DNA of 64,000 bases. Origin: Luzula sylvatica (Eukaryota > Streptophyta > Magnoliopsida > Poales > Juncaceae). Below are positions 11,062 through 23,200 of this stretch, in pieces; the stretch's first letter is position 1; every line of letters starts with the position of its first letter. Under the pieces are notes generated by a model, which was not told where the DNA came from, searched no databases, and was given only the letters and a program-made list of their open reading frames with translations. The DNA lies in the NCBI GenBank assembly GCA_946800325.1, contig OX326957.1:51021798-51085797 (forward strand), given 5' to 3'. The translations under genes and the position numbers were made by a program.

Positions 11062-12296
11062 ATGGCTTTCCCTCTTCTCTTTTTTCTCCTCTCACTCTCT
11101 ATTCAAGTATCGTCAGAATCTCACTCTCAAACCCTAACTCTCGGACTCGATATCCACCATAGATTCTCTGCCCCAGTACGCCGGTGGGTTCAATCATCTG
11201 GAAAACAACTTCCCGGCGGCTGGCCTGCGACGGGATCACCCGAGTACTTTTCCGCACTTGCCGGGCATGACCTCGCCGGACCTGTTCTGTCCGCCAGAGG
11301 AGATGGCGGTGTGCCTCCTTGGCTCACTTTCTCCGAAGGAAATGCTACTCTCAAGGTCAATTCACTCGGATTGTAAGTTCTCATTCAGTTCTTTCGCTTT
11401 CTAGGATTGAATTTGGTGAATTGAATCCAAAATCAACTCTTTATGAATTGGTTATTTACAATTTGTGCAGTTTGTACTATGCCTTGGTCACAGTTGGTAC
11501 ACCAAGCACAACATTTCTAGTGGCATTGGATACAGGGAGCGATCTCTTCTGGTTGCCTTGCGATTGTACCAGTTGTGCCCCTTCTTCACTCTACACAGTA
11601 CAGTACAATTTCACAATTTCATCCATACCCTGCAAAATGTCAAAATACCACAAATACCCCTACAATTATCCTCCTAACAAGTTTACAAACTTTCTGCAAT
11701 CAGGAGGAGTCAGACACGATGTATTACAATCCAAACACGTCAATGACGAGTAAAAGACTCCCATGCAAAAGCGACTTTTGTGCGGTCCAAAACGGGTGCT
11801 CTGAAAGAAGTCAAAGCCAGTGCCCATATAAAATAGTCTACGTTTCAGCGGACACGTCATCGTCAGGGTTTCTAGTGGAGGATATTCTCTATCTGACGAC
11901 TGAGGACGCTCGATCAGACATTGTCGAAGCCCAAATTATTTTCGGGTAAATAAATAAATTACATTGTACCCCCTACATTCCCTCATTATATATGTGAATA
12001 TTTCCCTTTATTTTTTATTGACAATTTTTAGGTGCGGTGAGGTACAAACGGGTTCATTTCTAGACACTGCAGCTCCAAACGGGTTATTGGGTTTGGGTCT
12101 GGAAAAAGTATCAATTCCGAGTATTTTATCTAGCAAGGGTCTAATTGCAAATTCATTCTCCATGTGTTTCGGCAAAGATGGATTTGGTCGAATTAGTTTT
12201 GGCGATCAAGGCAGTTCCGACCAACAAGAAACCCCTCTTCATGTTAACCCAAATCAGTACGTTAAATTTTTTAATTGGAAATTTACAAAAACACCC

Positions 12297-12344
<48 letters not shown>

Positions 12345-13436
12345 CAGTCCTACATATAAAATCAGTATTAGCGGAGTGAGCGTGGGAAATAGTTATGAGG
12401 ATTTTGAATTTAATACACTTTTTGATACGGGTACTTCTTTCACTTATTTGGCGGATCCTGCTTATACTTTCCTTGCTCACAACGTAAGTCCATTAATTTC
12501 TTAAAACTTTAATTTTGTTAAAAAAATCGTGAATTTAATTCTATTTCTTTTATTGTTTTCAGTTTAATGAACAAATTGAGGAGACACGTCGTCGCCCAGA
12601 TTCTAGAATCCCCTTCGAATACTGTTACAATTTAAGGTAATAAATTACTTGGAAATTTGTAAATAATTAAAAAAAAATAAACCGTGCATTATGACTATAT
12701 ATTATTTTGGTGATTTGTTTGTCAAATTTCAGCTCAAATGACACGTCTATGATTCAGACCCCAAATATTAGTTTGAAAACAGAAAGTGGAGGCGAGTTTC
12801 CTATTGGTGTGCCAGGACTGGTCGTCTCCATTCAAGTATTATTTTATTTCTATTAATTAATTTCCTTTTGTCTTGTAGTGGAAAATGAATAGGTGTATAT
12901 AACATAGTTTGTTGTGCAGGAAAATGAGTATATATATTGTTTGGCGGTTGCAAAGAGTACCGGTCTGAATATAATCGGACGTAAGTATAAACTTTATATT
13001 ATCAGGGACTTTTATATAATTATGTGATGTTTGTGTTAAATATTTATATGCAGAGAATTTCATGACGAGTTTACGGGTTGTCTTTGACCGAGAGAGAAAA
13101 ATACTTGGCTGGAAACAATTCAACTGTAAATATTCCTCTTCTTTTTACTAAATTCTGCTTAAACCCTAAACCCTAAACCCTAAACCCTATCGTTATGAAT
13201 TTTATTTAGGTTACGATGTGGAGGATTCGAACCCACTGCCGGTAAATCTGCGAAATTCATCTCGGTCTCCTTCGGTGCGGAACAATTATAATCCACAGGA
13301 TACAACGGAAAACAAAAACGATACTACCAAAGTCACTTCATTAACACCTCTTAGCAATTCTAGTCTTTTCAAGCTTAAACCCTTTTTCATATCTTATTTT
13401 ATTATTTTGACGGTTTTTACTGTTATAGAGAGATGA
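11062..13436 (+). CDS. Pepsin-like aspartyl protease (plant APF1-like family)
   Basis: Ten exons are inferred: 11062-11372, 11471-11597, 11704-11945, 12032-12256, 12348-12483, 12563-12636, 12733-12835, 12920-12980, 13054-13125 and 13210-13436. Together they encode 525 residues, with every junction GT-AG and in phase. The start is followed by a hydrophobic signal peptide (about residues 1-19). Catalytic motif DTGSDLFWLPCDC sits early in the mature part and the second motif DTGTSFTYL about 230 residues later, so both catalytic Asp residues are kept. The C-terminus ends in a hydrophobic stretch (FFISYFIILTVFTVI) that could be a membrane or GPI-anchor signal. The family cleaves proteins in the secretory pathway or at the cell surface. 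The substrate is unknown. Intron 4 holds a (TA)n(TG)n run and intron 9 a telomere-like repeat. Confidence 0.92.
13160..13188. repeat. Interstitial telomere-type repeat in intron 9
   Basis: Four copies of TAAACCC, the plant telomere unit read on the C-rich strand, lie within the last intron of the aspartyl protease gene. Confidence 0.9.
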
Positions 13437-14052
13437 ATAGGCTACCCTAACTAATAATACCATGTAAATTTTTGGTTTCTTGTTAATAGAGAAATAGATA
13501 GTTATTTTTGTGTGTGTTGTATTTGTACTGGATAAGAAAGATTTTCTAATTACCAATGTTTTAAATTATATTGCAGTCCGTAATGCTTGAAGTGCAATTT
13601 ACATATGATCACTGTTATTGCGCAACATAGCGGCGATATTACGGTGCTATTTAGTAGGTTGCGATATTACGTTTTAAAAATATTTATTACAATTGCTAAT
13701 TGCTATTTTGAATCCTTTTTTCAATTATTAATTTAACTCTTTTGAATCCTTTTATTTTTAGTGTGTTGTGACAATGTAGAGATAATAACAAAAATATAGC
13801 TAAGGAATGCCAAGATTCAATTTAGAATTTGAGACTTTGAATAAATAGAATAAACAAATTAAACTTCAAATAATTTAAAAAAGCAGAAAAAAGATAATCT
13901 GCTGACAATAGCAGTACTCTTCGCAATCATAAATAAAATAAAAACTAGAAATAGATAAATAAAAAGAAAAAAGAAACAAAAACCAATCATATGAAGTGAT
14001 TGGTTTTATACACATAAAAATAGAAGAATAAAAAAAACCTCTCAGAAAACTC
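13437..14052. other. Gap between convergent genes, with a possible hAT scrap
   Basis: This is the shared 3' flank of the aspartyl protease (+) and the coiled-coil gene (-). At 13554-13676 the words CAATGTTTTAAA and AACATAGCGGCGATATTACGG resemble hAT-type ends and subterminal repeats like those at 3611. No duplication or partner end could be fixed. Confidence 0.4.
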
Positions 14053-15483
14053 CTAACAATCATCCACTGGGGTAACAATTGTAGCTACCGCCGGTTCTTC
14101 ACCCTCGTAACTGGACTCTCCAGTCACATTCCCAACTGGAGAGGAGAAATCAAGACACATCCCTTCGATATACTGCTCGTAGGATGCAGTGAGGTCTTGA
14201 GAAGTAAGCTGGTGGTACTCGACCAGCTGTACTAGGCCCTGGTTTTCGCGTACCAGGTTCGCGTTCTCTTGTGCCAGTCGAGATTTCTCTGCCATCAGTA
14301 CCTCCACTTGCATCCTCAACTACAAAATTCAATCACACACACATACATATAATAAATACAATCAAACGATTTTTATTTTTTTGATGAATTTGTAATTAAT
14401 GGTACGTACCAAATCGTCCTCATCTGAGGTAAGGCCTCTCTCGAATCCTTCTCTCATCCTTGTGTTTTCTTCTTCGAGAAAATTGCACCTCTCATGCATG
14501 AATTTCAATTCTGATTTTACAGTCTTCAATTCTCTCGCGAGTGATTGTGCCTTAGTCGCCATGGACACAGCCAGCTATCAAACAATCGAAAAATTAGGAT
14601 AAAATTCAGAATATTCCAAGTTATTAAGTTAAAATTCAGGGAAAGTTACGTTGCGGGCTTTCTTGAGATGGGCAATCTTGATGACGTCAGAAGTTTCGTC
14701 CTTTTCCTGTTTTTCTTCTTCTTTCTCAGTTGAGGCTCGCTTCCTCTTTGCTGCTGGCTCTTCTTCAGCCTCTCTTTCTGTAGCTTGATTCGATTTGGCC
14801 AATGCCTTCACACCCTGTTTTAAACAAAGAGAGAAAAAGTTACCCTCAAATCAAGGAGACAGTCCCAAATTAACACGTATTTAAACCTTAAATTATGCAA
14901 TTAGGCTCAGTTTAGCCCTACCCAATCAAGCTTTTTCATTTTGAAGGAAAAGGAAATGGACAATTACCTGCTGAGCTGCTGTCAAAGTGTCAGATAGGTG
15001 AGAGAGGGAGGTGGAAACTGAATCAAATCCCTTCAATAACAGCAGCGAGTCTTCTCTCAGCCGCTTTCCCCTTTCAGATTCATCTCCCGTCTTTAATAAA
15101 ATCAAGATCAAATTTTAGTTTTCCCCAAATTAGCAAATCAAAGCATTTTCAATACGAAAAGTACAAAACATGTACTTTTCGAGAAGAAAATTTAGATCAG
15201 TACACATAAATTAGTTCAATTTTGAATTTTCTCCGATCGAAAGGTAGATAGCTCATCACAAAAATAAATCAGCTCAAGAAAAAAAAAATACAACTTCGAC
15301 TAAGAACAGAGAAATACAAAGAAATCACTCGACTAAACCTAATGAAAACAAAATCGAATTCAAACATACCACAATTTTCTCATAGGCAGGCTTGCGATCT
15401 TCTAAGACAGACTCAACTCGGTTTTGCAGTTTCATCCAGATCTTCTGATCTGACGAAGGACTCATCACAGCTACTTCCTCCAT
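14053..15483 (-). CDS. Conserved-looking plant coiled-coil protein, function unknown
   Basis: Five exons on the minus strand are inferred: 15370-15483, 14968-15090, 14650-14814, 14410-14574 and 14053-14319. They give 277 residues with all junctions GT-AG and in phase. The start chosen is the first Met of the frame (MEEVAVMSPSS). The protein is very hydrophilic. Residues about 39-79 form a leucine-rich helix, about 80-134 are Lys/Glu-rich with a basic KRKR cluster that could be a nuclear signal, and about 135-230 are heptad-like coiled coil (FLEEENTRMREGF, LAQENANLVRENQGL). The C-terminus is acidic, with no catalytic motif or membrane segment. The exon structure and clean frame argue for a real gene. 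I do not recognise the family and assign no function. Confidence 0.8.
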
Positions 15484-15776
15484 TAGAATCTTTACACAAA
15501 GAATGAACAAGAAAGTGAATAGGCGAGCGAGCGAGCGAGCGAGAGAGAGAGAGAGAATTATGCAACGGCTACTAAGAAGAGATTTCAAAAAGGAATAGAC
15601 TTCCAATGTATATAATATACAAAAAATATATATAATCCAAGCTTTAACGTGCAAATATGAACTAATGTGCCGGATCCTGTGTAGCTATACGTGTAAAATA
15701 TATAAAAAGTAAAAAGTTACTCGCTACATGAATGTGATTTGTCTGTGACGCCAATGACTGGAAATAGATATTTCAA

Positions 15777-16582
15777 GGGAAATTTACAAATAACGCCGTA
15801 ACTTTTCTTGAATTTACAAAAAAAAACCTAACTTTTGAGAAACTTCAAAAACCCACTTACATACATGGTTTTCTTTTCAATTATCCCCCTAAAGGAATAT
15901 TTCATGGTATTGCAATTTTTTTGGACCAAAATACCCCTCTATTTTTCATCTTTAAATTTAATAAACATATTTTTGTATTATTTTATTAATTTATTAATTT
16001 AAAATCGCTATAAATATTTTTTAACATATACTAATTTAAAAAAACTATGTCATATACATAATTTTACTCTTTTATTTATTATATATTTTATCATAGAAAA
16101 CTAAAATTAAATAAAAATATGATATAAAAATATTCCTGGAAATATCTTGACAAATTAATATTATTCTAGTATTTAATTTTAATGTTAAAATAGTTATTAA
16201 TAAAAATAGTTACTGAATAATTTTTCTTGCCAAATTAACAATTAATGTATGAAAATTAAAACTAGGATAAAAATAATATGGTCGCTAAATTTAATTTCAA
16301 CAACTATTTTAATTTCAGCAGCTCGTTTTGTAATAACTATTTTTATTTTAGTGATTTTATAGTGATTTTAAATTAATAATTAAATTAATAAAATAATAAA
16401 AAATATGTTTATTAAATTTAAAGATGAAAAATAGAGGGGTATTTTGGCCCAAAAAAATTGCAATAACATGAAATATCTCTTTAGTAAATTCAAGAAAAGT
16501 TAGGGATTTTTTTGGAGTTTTTCAAAAGTTAGGGATTTTTTTGTAAATTCAAGAAAAATTAGGGGTTATTTGTAAATTTCCC
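15777..16582. mobile_element. Foldback MULE-type MITE, 806 bp
   Basis: It begins GGGAAATTTACAAATAAC and ends with its inverted copy. The arms match over about 200 bp, including the block around CCCCTCTATTTTTCATC. A perfect 9-bp duplication ATATTTCAA flanks it (15768-15776 and 16583-16591). Long terminal repeats with 9-bp duplications are the Mutator signature. No transposase is present. It lies upstream of the coiled-coil gene. Confidence 0.9.
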
Positions 16583-16591
16583 ATATTTCAA

Positions 16592-17868
16592 TGTAATTTT
16601 TTTTTATTGGAGCGATCCATTGCTGTTCAAATTTAAAAAGTTGTTTGTTGCATTTAATAGGGGCAAATAAAAAGTGAGGTAAATTTAATAAAAGCATTTC
16701 GGCACGTGATCCAGTATGACTACACAATTCAAAAAACAATCTTGATTTTGAAAATAGCGGTAAACTAACTCGAAACTGATTTTAAAAGAGAGAGAGAGAG
16801 CGAGGGAGATTTGAAGTGTTGTTTAAGGGGAAGTAGCAGGCTCAATTGTTTAAAATTCTTTCTAATGACTTGGAACTTTTATTATTTTTGGATGTGATTG
16901 CTTTCAAACTCTGATATTTTATTCTTTCTTCTCTTTTATTTATTTACCTTTGGTGATCGTAACATTATCAATTATCGATGAAACATAATTGATTGATGCA
17001 TATCAAAACATGAAAGAAAAAATTGCCACGCTGCTACAATAATCGATGAAATGGTGAACAATTGAGAAATTTGATAAAATTGCAAACAATAACTCTGATT
17101 TTACAATTGCAATCCATAATCCTAATTTCATACAATCGAAACCATAAACTCAAATTTCCATACAATGCACAATTAATCGCATTCAAGCCCTTCAAAAAAT
17201 CTAGCTTTGCCCAACATGATCCTAGACAACTCACTTTCAAATTAACTAAACTGTGCACGTACCTAATTAAAGGGATCCACTCAATTTCATAAATAAAAAG
17301 CTTCAGTTCGGTTAAAGAACAAAAAGGAAAATTTTCAGTTCGGCTTAAACGAAATAAAACTCATTTATAGTTGGATTAAACGAAAATAAACCAAAATAAT
17401 TTTCATTGGATTAAAGTACAAATAACCAATTTTCTTTCGGTTCAAAGGGAACAAAAACACATTTTCAGTTCGATTAGAGAACAAAACAAACTATTTTACA
17501 TCTAAATTGCAAATAAAAATTTCAAAATTAACTGTTCTAGCAAATAAAAAGTTCTTGCTATTCGGAATAATGCAAGCTCAATTAACAGTCAATATTTACA
17601 CCTAAATTACACCAAAATTAACACTTCAATTAACACCTAAATTACATCTCAATTAACAGGCTATTTTTAAAACACATTTTATTTATAAATTAGCCAGAAA
17701 TTCAAAATATCGATACATTTTGATGCAAAATTAGGCTACAATAAACAACCCGGTTTAGACATCTCGCATTTCTGTAAAGCACCTCGATAAGGAAGAATTG
17801 ATTTATCTGAATTTCAAAGGAATGATAAATTGTCATGAAAATTAAGCTTAAATGAGTAAGGTACCAGC
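16592..17868. other. AT-rich intergenic sequence
   Basis: There is no gene-like frame. From 17300 to 17670 short degenerate phrases such as AAATTACACCTAAATTA and TCAGTTCGGTTAAA recur, which suggests an old decayed repeat. Confidence 0.4.
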
Positions 17869-18040
17869 CAGTGTTTTAAAAACCAGACCGGACCGGCCGG
17901 TTCACCCGGAAAAACCGGACCCAATGAAAAACCGGGTTGGGTCAACTAAAAGATCGGATGTGCATAAAAACCGGCCAAATAAGGTTGAACCGGCCGGTTT
18001 TATCATTTAAATCGGACCAGACCGAACCGGCGAAACCGGC
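17869..18040 (+). mobile_element. Left end of a hAT-type element (CCGG-rich)
   Basis: CAGTGTTTTAAAAACC is followed by many ACCGGCCGGTT repeats, the layout of hAT ends such as that at 3611. I found no inverted right end, so the element is truncated or rearranged. Confidence 0.5.
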
Positions 18041-18194
18041 TTGCTTATATCTTTCTCGATTCTTTGACTATAACCCAACCTTACTTCGACTTGCTCCTCA
18101 CCGTGCTGAAGCAAGTCACCTCTCCAGTCTCCACCCACTTCAAGCTCTTCTTGACGGCTTAACTCGTCGAATCTTCACCAAAGCTGGAATTGAA

Positions 18195-18575
18195 AATACT
18201 TCAGTTCTCCCATGAACAGACAATTTCATCTCGAAAAGAGGCTCGTAAGGTACTAATTTCTCTATTCTTCTCTTTGATTCGATGTTGGGTTATTGATTTT
18301 TGAGTCAATTTTGTGAATTTTGTTATAGGGATGTAGTGCTAGTCCTACATCTCATGATAGTTTGTTTGTCTGGAAAGCTACAATCTTTGGTCATGAAGAA
18401 ACTCCATGGCTTCAATTTTATTTTCATAATATTTCCAGTAACGAATATTATCTGAATTTATCCAATTCCAGGTTTAATTCTAGTGCAATTTGATAATTAA
18501 GTGCTTATTGTGTGCTATGGGTTGAATCTTTTATTGATTTCAGATGGTGTGTTTTCTCTTCGTGTGGAAACAGAC
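18195..18575 (+). pseudogene. Possible ubiquitin-conjugating enzyme (E2) exon fragments
   Basis: An open stretch from 18329, after a TATAG acceptor, reads with the words GCSASP, VWKATIFG and EETPW. After another intron-like gap a stretch at 18544 reads DGVFSLRV. The order P-x-x-W-x-A-x-I-x-G-x-x-x-T-P-W then G-x-F-x-L is that of the N-terminal half of E2 enzymes. The catalytic cysteine half is not visible and the frame soon meets stops. It follows a hAT end, so it may be captured or a decayed gene. The family call rests on short motifs only. Confidence 0.35.
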
Positions 18576-18869
18576 TGTACTGACGAGGAATGAGATGCAG
18601 TGTCTCAAAAGATTGGAAGTGAACATACAAAGGTTAGGAAAAAATACTCTTAAATCAGGGACCAATTCGAAAGAAAAATTGGAAATTGAAATTACTAACA
18701 AGGATTTGGGCTCCATTAGTATGCACCATAATGGATTTGTTAACATCGATTTCTGCGGCTTTCTGTTTGCAATTATTATCACTCGCAATTCCCTCTTCGC
18801 TAATGAAATGATCCGCCGCCCTTTCCGAGAGTACGGAATTTTCTGTAATATTATTCTGTAATTATTAGT

Positions 18870-19285
18870 GCGATTGTTGAAGTTGGATCAAATAAATTAT
18901 CTTATCGCATTAATATTATCTTCACATTAATTATATAATTTCAGTTTTTATTGAAGTTGGATCAAATAAATTATCTTATCATTTTATTTTCACTGTATCA
19001 TGCATACTTTTTTATTATATTATTAATGTTATTTTTACTATTATTTATTTAAGCTCGAAAATATGAACAAAAGGACAATTTATAGGAGAAAGGTTTACTG
19101 ACTGATTGGGAGTTTCTTGCCTCTCCTATCAAATTTTATAATATTTAAAATTACATTGGTAGATGTCATATTTTTATTTACACATTCAAATCAGCCGTCG
19201 AACCGAATTGTTCAACTTGCCCCTAACTAATTTTTTTGTTCTTTTTCTTTACTAAATTTGTTATTTTTGTTCGGTTTCCCTCCAT
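18870..19285. other. Intergenic, no gene seen
   Basis: AT-rich. The phrase GAAGTTGGATCAAATAAATT occurs twice (about 18879 and 18954), a local duplication. Confidence 0.4.
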
Positions 19286-19732
19286 CCCCCAGTTAAATAA
19301 CTGTTAATCCATGATATTTTATACATATTTTTTTAACCGACCCGAAACCCATTTAACCTGACCCATCACTTATAACCTGACCCGTTAATTAACTTATCCC
19401 CTCTCTCACTCCAGCGCTCTCTCTCAAAACTCGACCCATCACTCTTCCTCCCTGTCTCTGCGCCTCTCTCTCTCGCGAATCTCTCTCTGGCGCCTCTCTC
19501 TCGGACCTCGGTTGCCCTGCTCCACTCCGGCCATCGCCTCTCCAGCCCTTTCTCTCTCTCGCGCCTCTCTTCATCTTCACCCTCAATCTCAATTTCACCA
19601 ATCAAACCCCCTAAATTTCTCTAGTTTCAGCAAAAAAATCAATGGTTTTCACGAATTCATTACGCTCCAAATTGATCTCTTTGCTACGGCCATGGCTCCA
19701 AATTGATCTCTTCATCCTTTTGATGTCTCCGC

Positions 19733-20420
19733 TCTTAATTTGGCATTGGATGAATCGTCTGCGTTCGTCTTTGAGAAATTCGTAGCTCAAGAGGTCGAAT
19801 TGAGGGTTTCGCCGTTGTCAAACCCTTCGTTCTATGTTCACGTAAAGAATATTGATGTTACTGTCGCTCCGAGGTGGTTAATTTTTCTTGTTTTAGTTCT
19901 TGCGACTTTAATTTTAATTTGGATTTGAGAGTTTATGGATAATGATTGATTTGATTTACTTATCATTTCTTTTTTGAAATTTGAAGAGAATTAGAAAGAG
20001 TAATTAGGAGAGAGAGCTGGAAAGATCTCGCCGAGAAGGAGAAGAGACGGATTATTGCATTGATTTATCCAGAGGTATGTTTATTTCTTAATGTTACATA
20101 ATTAATCAGTATACTAAGAGTACAATTTATATTGTTAAGAGTACAATTTATACCATTCTTAAATGGTAATTGCAGAATAAAGAGAAGTGTGAGATTGTAT
20201 TTGGAAAAGGTAAACAAATTGGAGGAGAATTTACCAATGGAAGCAATAGCACAAGGACGAAAAATTGCACGGATTAAAATCTCGTCTAATTGTAGGGATA
20301 ATAATAATAAATCTTGGGGTAATTTCGTAAAATATCCAATTTTGAAGATTTTTAAACTGGTTTCTCTTATTTTTGGGTTTATTTTATCGAATATTGTTGA
20401 GCTCTTAATTTGTTTCATTT
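19733..20420 (+). pseudogene. Exon-like captured pieces of an unrecognised gene
   Basis: Three open stretches are separated by intron-like gaps: about 19733-19873 (with SPLSNPSFYVHVKNIDVTVAP), about 19986-20072 (with ESWKDLAEKEKRRIIALIYPE) and about 20175-20290. GT/AG-like signals sit at the joints (GAGGTATG near 20071, TTGCAG near 20174). Composition is more gene-like than the surrounding element. I do not recognise the parent gene, and no start or full frame can be defended. Confidence 0.4.
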
Positions 20421-20703
20421 AGTCAACTTGATATGTTATATATGCATCTTATTTATTTGTTTGCATGTTTTATACTTTTGTGTCTAGTTTGTTATGAACA
20501 TAAGCTCATTATCAAGCAAAACTCAGTTTAATTTCTTTTTCCCAAAAATAAAAAAAACTCAGTTTAATTTCTAGTTAATTAGCTATAGTATCAACAGATT
20601 AATTACAAAGTTGCTAGCTAGGTTTATACATTAAAAGCTTATTAATATAGATAAAATCTGTTTAAGTGTTAGATTACTAGTTGTACAAGAGATAGAACCA
20701 AAT

Positions 20704-20976
20704 CGTCGGTGAGAAAAAATGGTCCCATACTCTTGTCAAGCATAGAATACACTCCGAATTGGTGTCCTGTGTTATCCCAACGAAGACTACCACGAGTGTC
20801 GGCGAGGTATATGGTTTTTCTTCTGACAATGAAACCTAAAAAGGATGAGTGCTCTTTTCATCACCAATCAAATGCCAGTTTTTGCAAACTGAGCTCAATC
20901 GGTGCCGATCTGGCAATGAAACCGAACTCGATACTCGTCGGACCAAGTCGTCCGGCAGGTCAGACCAATTAGCCAT
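20704..20976 (-). pseudogene. F-box domain fragment with a premature stop
   Basis: The minus-strand frame from 20976 starts MANWSDLPDDLVRRV and continues with LSSVCKNWH, the classic L-P-x-D/E-L and V-C-K-x-W signature of a plant F-box. F-box proteins link substrates to SCF ubiquitin ligases. The frame stops after about 43 codons. A different frame then continues with YLADTRGSLRW-like sequence, so there is a stop plus a frameshift. It lies inside the long-TIR element and is probably a captured copy. Confidence 0.7.
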
Positions 20977-21287
20977 ATCCTGCAAGTTCAAAGTTCACAT
21001 AAATTAATATTTAATATATCAGAGAGTCGATGCATTTTGCTAAGCTTGAATGGAAATTTGACAAGTGCCTTGTGCCACAATAATCAGAGAGTCGATGCAT
21101 TTTGCTAAGCTTGAATTTAAATTGCAAAAAAAAATCCTAATTTCAGCAAATTAGGATAAAAAAAGCCCTAATTTCAACAAATAAACACTAATTTCAGCAA
21201 AAATAACCCTAATTTCGAAAAAAAAAACTCTAATTTCAGCACAAAAAACTAATCGATTTGTGCTGACTTTCTACGTTTGTTTTTACA

Positions 21288-21289
<2 letters not shown>

Positions 21290-21323
<34 letters not shown>

Positions 21324-21480
21324 CACCTCAGAGAGAGAGAAGCGATGCAGCGAAAGAGAGTGAGAGTGAGAGAGAGAGAGAGGTGTCAGCGTCGATCGAG
21401 AGAGAGAGCCTTCGCGCGAGAGAGAGAGGGCCATAGCGTCCAGAGAGAGAGAGAGGGGGGATCGGGTTGAGATTGAGAGG
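21290..21480. repeat. GA-rich simple repeat
   Basis: Interrupted (GA)n runs form part of the right arm of the surrounding element, mirrored by CT runs at 19400-19570. Confidence 0.85.
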
Positions 21481-21576
21481 GGGTTAAGAGTTATTTAACG
21501 GGTCGGGTTAAATGTTGCGGGTCGGGTTAAATAATATGTATAAAATATCATGAGTTAACAATCATTTAACTGGGGG

Positions 21577-22837
21577 TGCAAGGCTGGAAAGGATCATTGC
21601 TAAGTATTGGAGGAAGAATAATACTAATTAATTCTATTCTAACTTTCATACCTATATACTATTTTATAGTATATAAATTCCCAGTTTGGGTAATTAAGGA
21701 AATTGACAAAATTAGAAGGAATTTTCTATGGAGGGGAAATATAGAGAAGGGGTTAAATATGGTCTCATGGAAAAAGATTTGTAGGCCAAAAGAAGTAGGG
21801 GGATTAGGGGTAATGGATCTAGAGTTATTTAATAATGCATTATTAATAAAATGGATTTGGAAATTTTTCAATAGCAAAGAAGGACTAAACTGGAATTATT
21901 TAGTGAGTGATTTATCAAAAGAAGAACTAAATAAAAATTGCAAGGAAGACTCCTATTTCTGGAAAGAAATAAAAAAATTATTGGAGTTTTTTTATATAAA
22001 TTCAGAAGTGGAAGTAGGGAATGGAGAAGATACTAGTTTGTGGTTTGCAAATTGGGGAGCTGGTAAACATGATACAAAATTGGAAAATTTGTATTCATAT
22101 GCAGAAATAAAAGATATTTCTTTAAAGGAAGGAAAAAATGGAGTTTTGGAAAACTATTTCAAAGCAAACATGTCTGAAAAAGCTAAGGAAGAAATGGAGA
22201 AATTAAAAGAGGAGCTAAATCATATTGAATTAAGAGAAAAAAAGATATTTATGTATGGAAATGGGATAAAAAAGAGATTTTTTCTGTAAAAAGTGCATAT
22301 GAGGTAATGGCTAATGGTGTGTTTTCTTATTCTGAGCTGACAGAAATTTGGAGATACAAGGTACCACTAAGAATGCAGGTACTGGTATGGCAAATGAGGC
22401 AAAATAATGTGCAAACTATAGATAATTTAATTAAACGAGGTTTAAACATACCAAATCGATGTCCCATGTGTAAGAAAGCAAGCGAATCAGTGAAACACCT
22501 GCTGGGCGAGTGCGATTTAGTAAATAAAATATGGTCTCTCTTCCGAACTGGTACAAATAGAGAAGAGAAATTGAATCAAGCATTTGAAATTATGGTAGAA
22601 AAAATATTCATAACAGGAGGAGATAGAGAGGCGAAAAAGCACACCTTAATTTGCTTATTTGTTATGTGGAGAGATCGGTGTAGAAGTGTGTTCACGGAAT
22701 TGAGCAAACCAGCTGAAGATCTCGTTGAAGGGATAGAAGGAGAGATCAGACTCATCGACATAGTCTTGGGGCGGAGAAGAAGTACAGTAATGCCGTCGGA
22801 TTTAGGAGGGAGAGCAGAAACCCTAGAAGAGGGGTAG
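21577..22837 (+). pseudogene. LINE reverse transcriptase C-terminal part and zinc-binding domain
   Basis: The first frame (21577-22289) carries the post-palm segment of plant L1 reverse transcriptase: LSIGGRIILINSIL, FLWRG, SWKKICRPKEVGGLG. A frameshift near 22290-22300 moves to the next frame (22307-22837). That frame has the zinc-binding RVT domain, seen as VLVWQ, CPMCKKASESVKHLLGEC and a final W-R-D-R. The endonuclease, the polymerase YxDD motif and the start are all missing, so it cannot function. Confidence 0.85.
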
Positions 22838-23200
22838 AGGAAGTACAGGGGGAAAGAGAGTACATATTAAGTGTACTTTGGTTTTTTTCTCTGATCGGGG
22901 GAGATAATAAGTGACAAAAAATATGCAGGGGGTGATTAGAGTAAAGCCCAATCCGTAGAAGGCTGAATGGGCCCAAAAATCAGGAAAAGAAAAAAGACTT
23001 TTTGTCAATTTACTAGAAAGGGGAGTTAGCTTAGTTAGGGTTTATTAAATGAAAATTATTCATACTTTGATTGTAAATAAAGTAAGGAAGAAACTCTAAT
23101 TAAGAGCTGTAATTAATTTTTATTATTTTATAAAAAACAATTAGACGGGGGAGAAAAACCCTCTCTAATTTTATTCAAAAAAAAAAAAAAGAAAAAAAAA
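21577..23200 (+). mobile_element. 5'-truncated L1-type LINE with poly-A tail
   Basis: The element begins abruptly inside ORF2 at a GWKG-LLSIGGR motif (the region after the reverse transcriptase palm) and ends in a poly-A run (23177-23200). Truncation at the 5' end is usual for LINE insertions. I could not find convincing target-site duplications. Confidence 0.8.

Larger units (their letters stand above)
19286..21576. mobile_element. Long-TIR element carrying gene fragments (Pack-TE-like)
   Basis: The left end CCCCCAGTTAAATAACTG and the inverted right end (…ATTTAACTGGGGG) match closely through CATGATATTTTATACATATT and the GACCCG repeats. The similarity extends into a CT-rich tract on the left (19400-19570) and a GA-rich tract on the right (21290-21480), giving arms of about 280 bp. 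Inside are exon-like pieces on the plus strand and an F-box fragment on the minus strand. Long arms plus captured host exons suggest a MULE, but no clear target-site duplication was found. The right end abuts the LINE at 21577. Confidence 0.65.
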
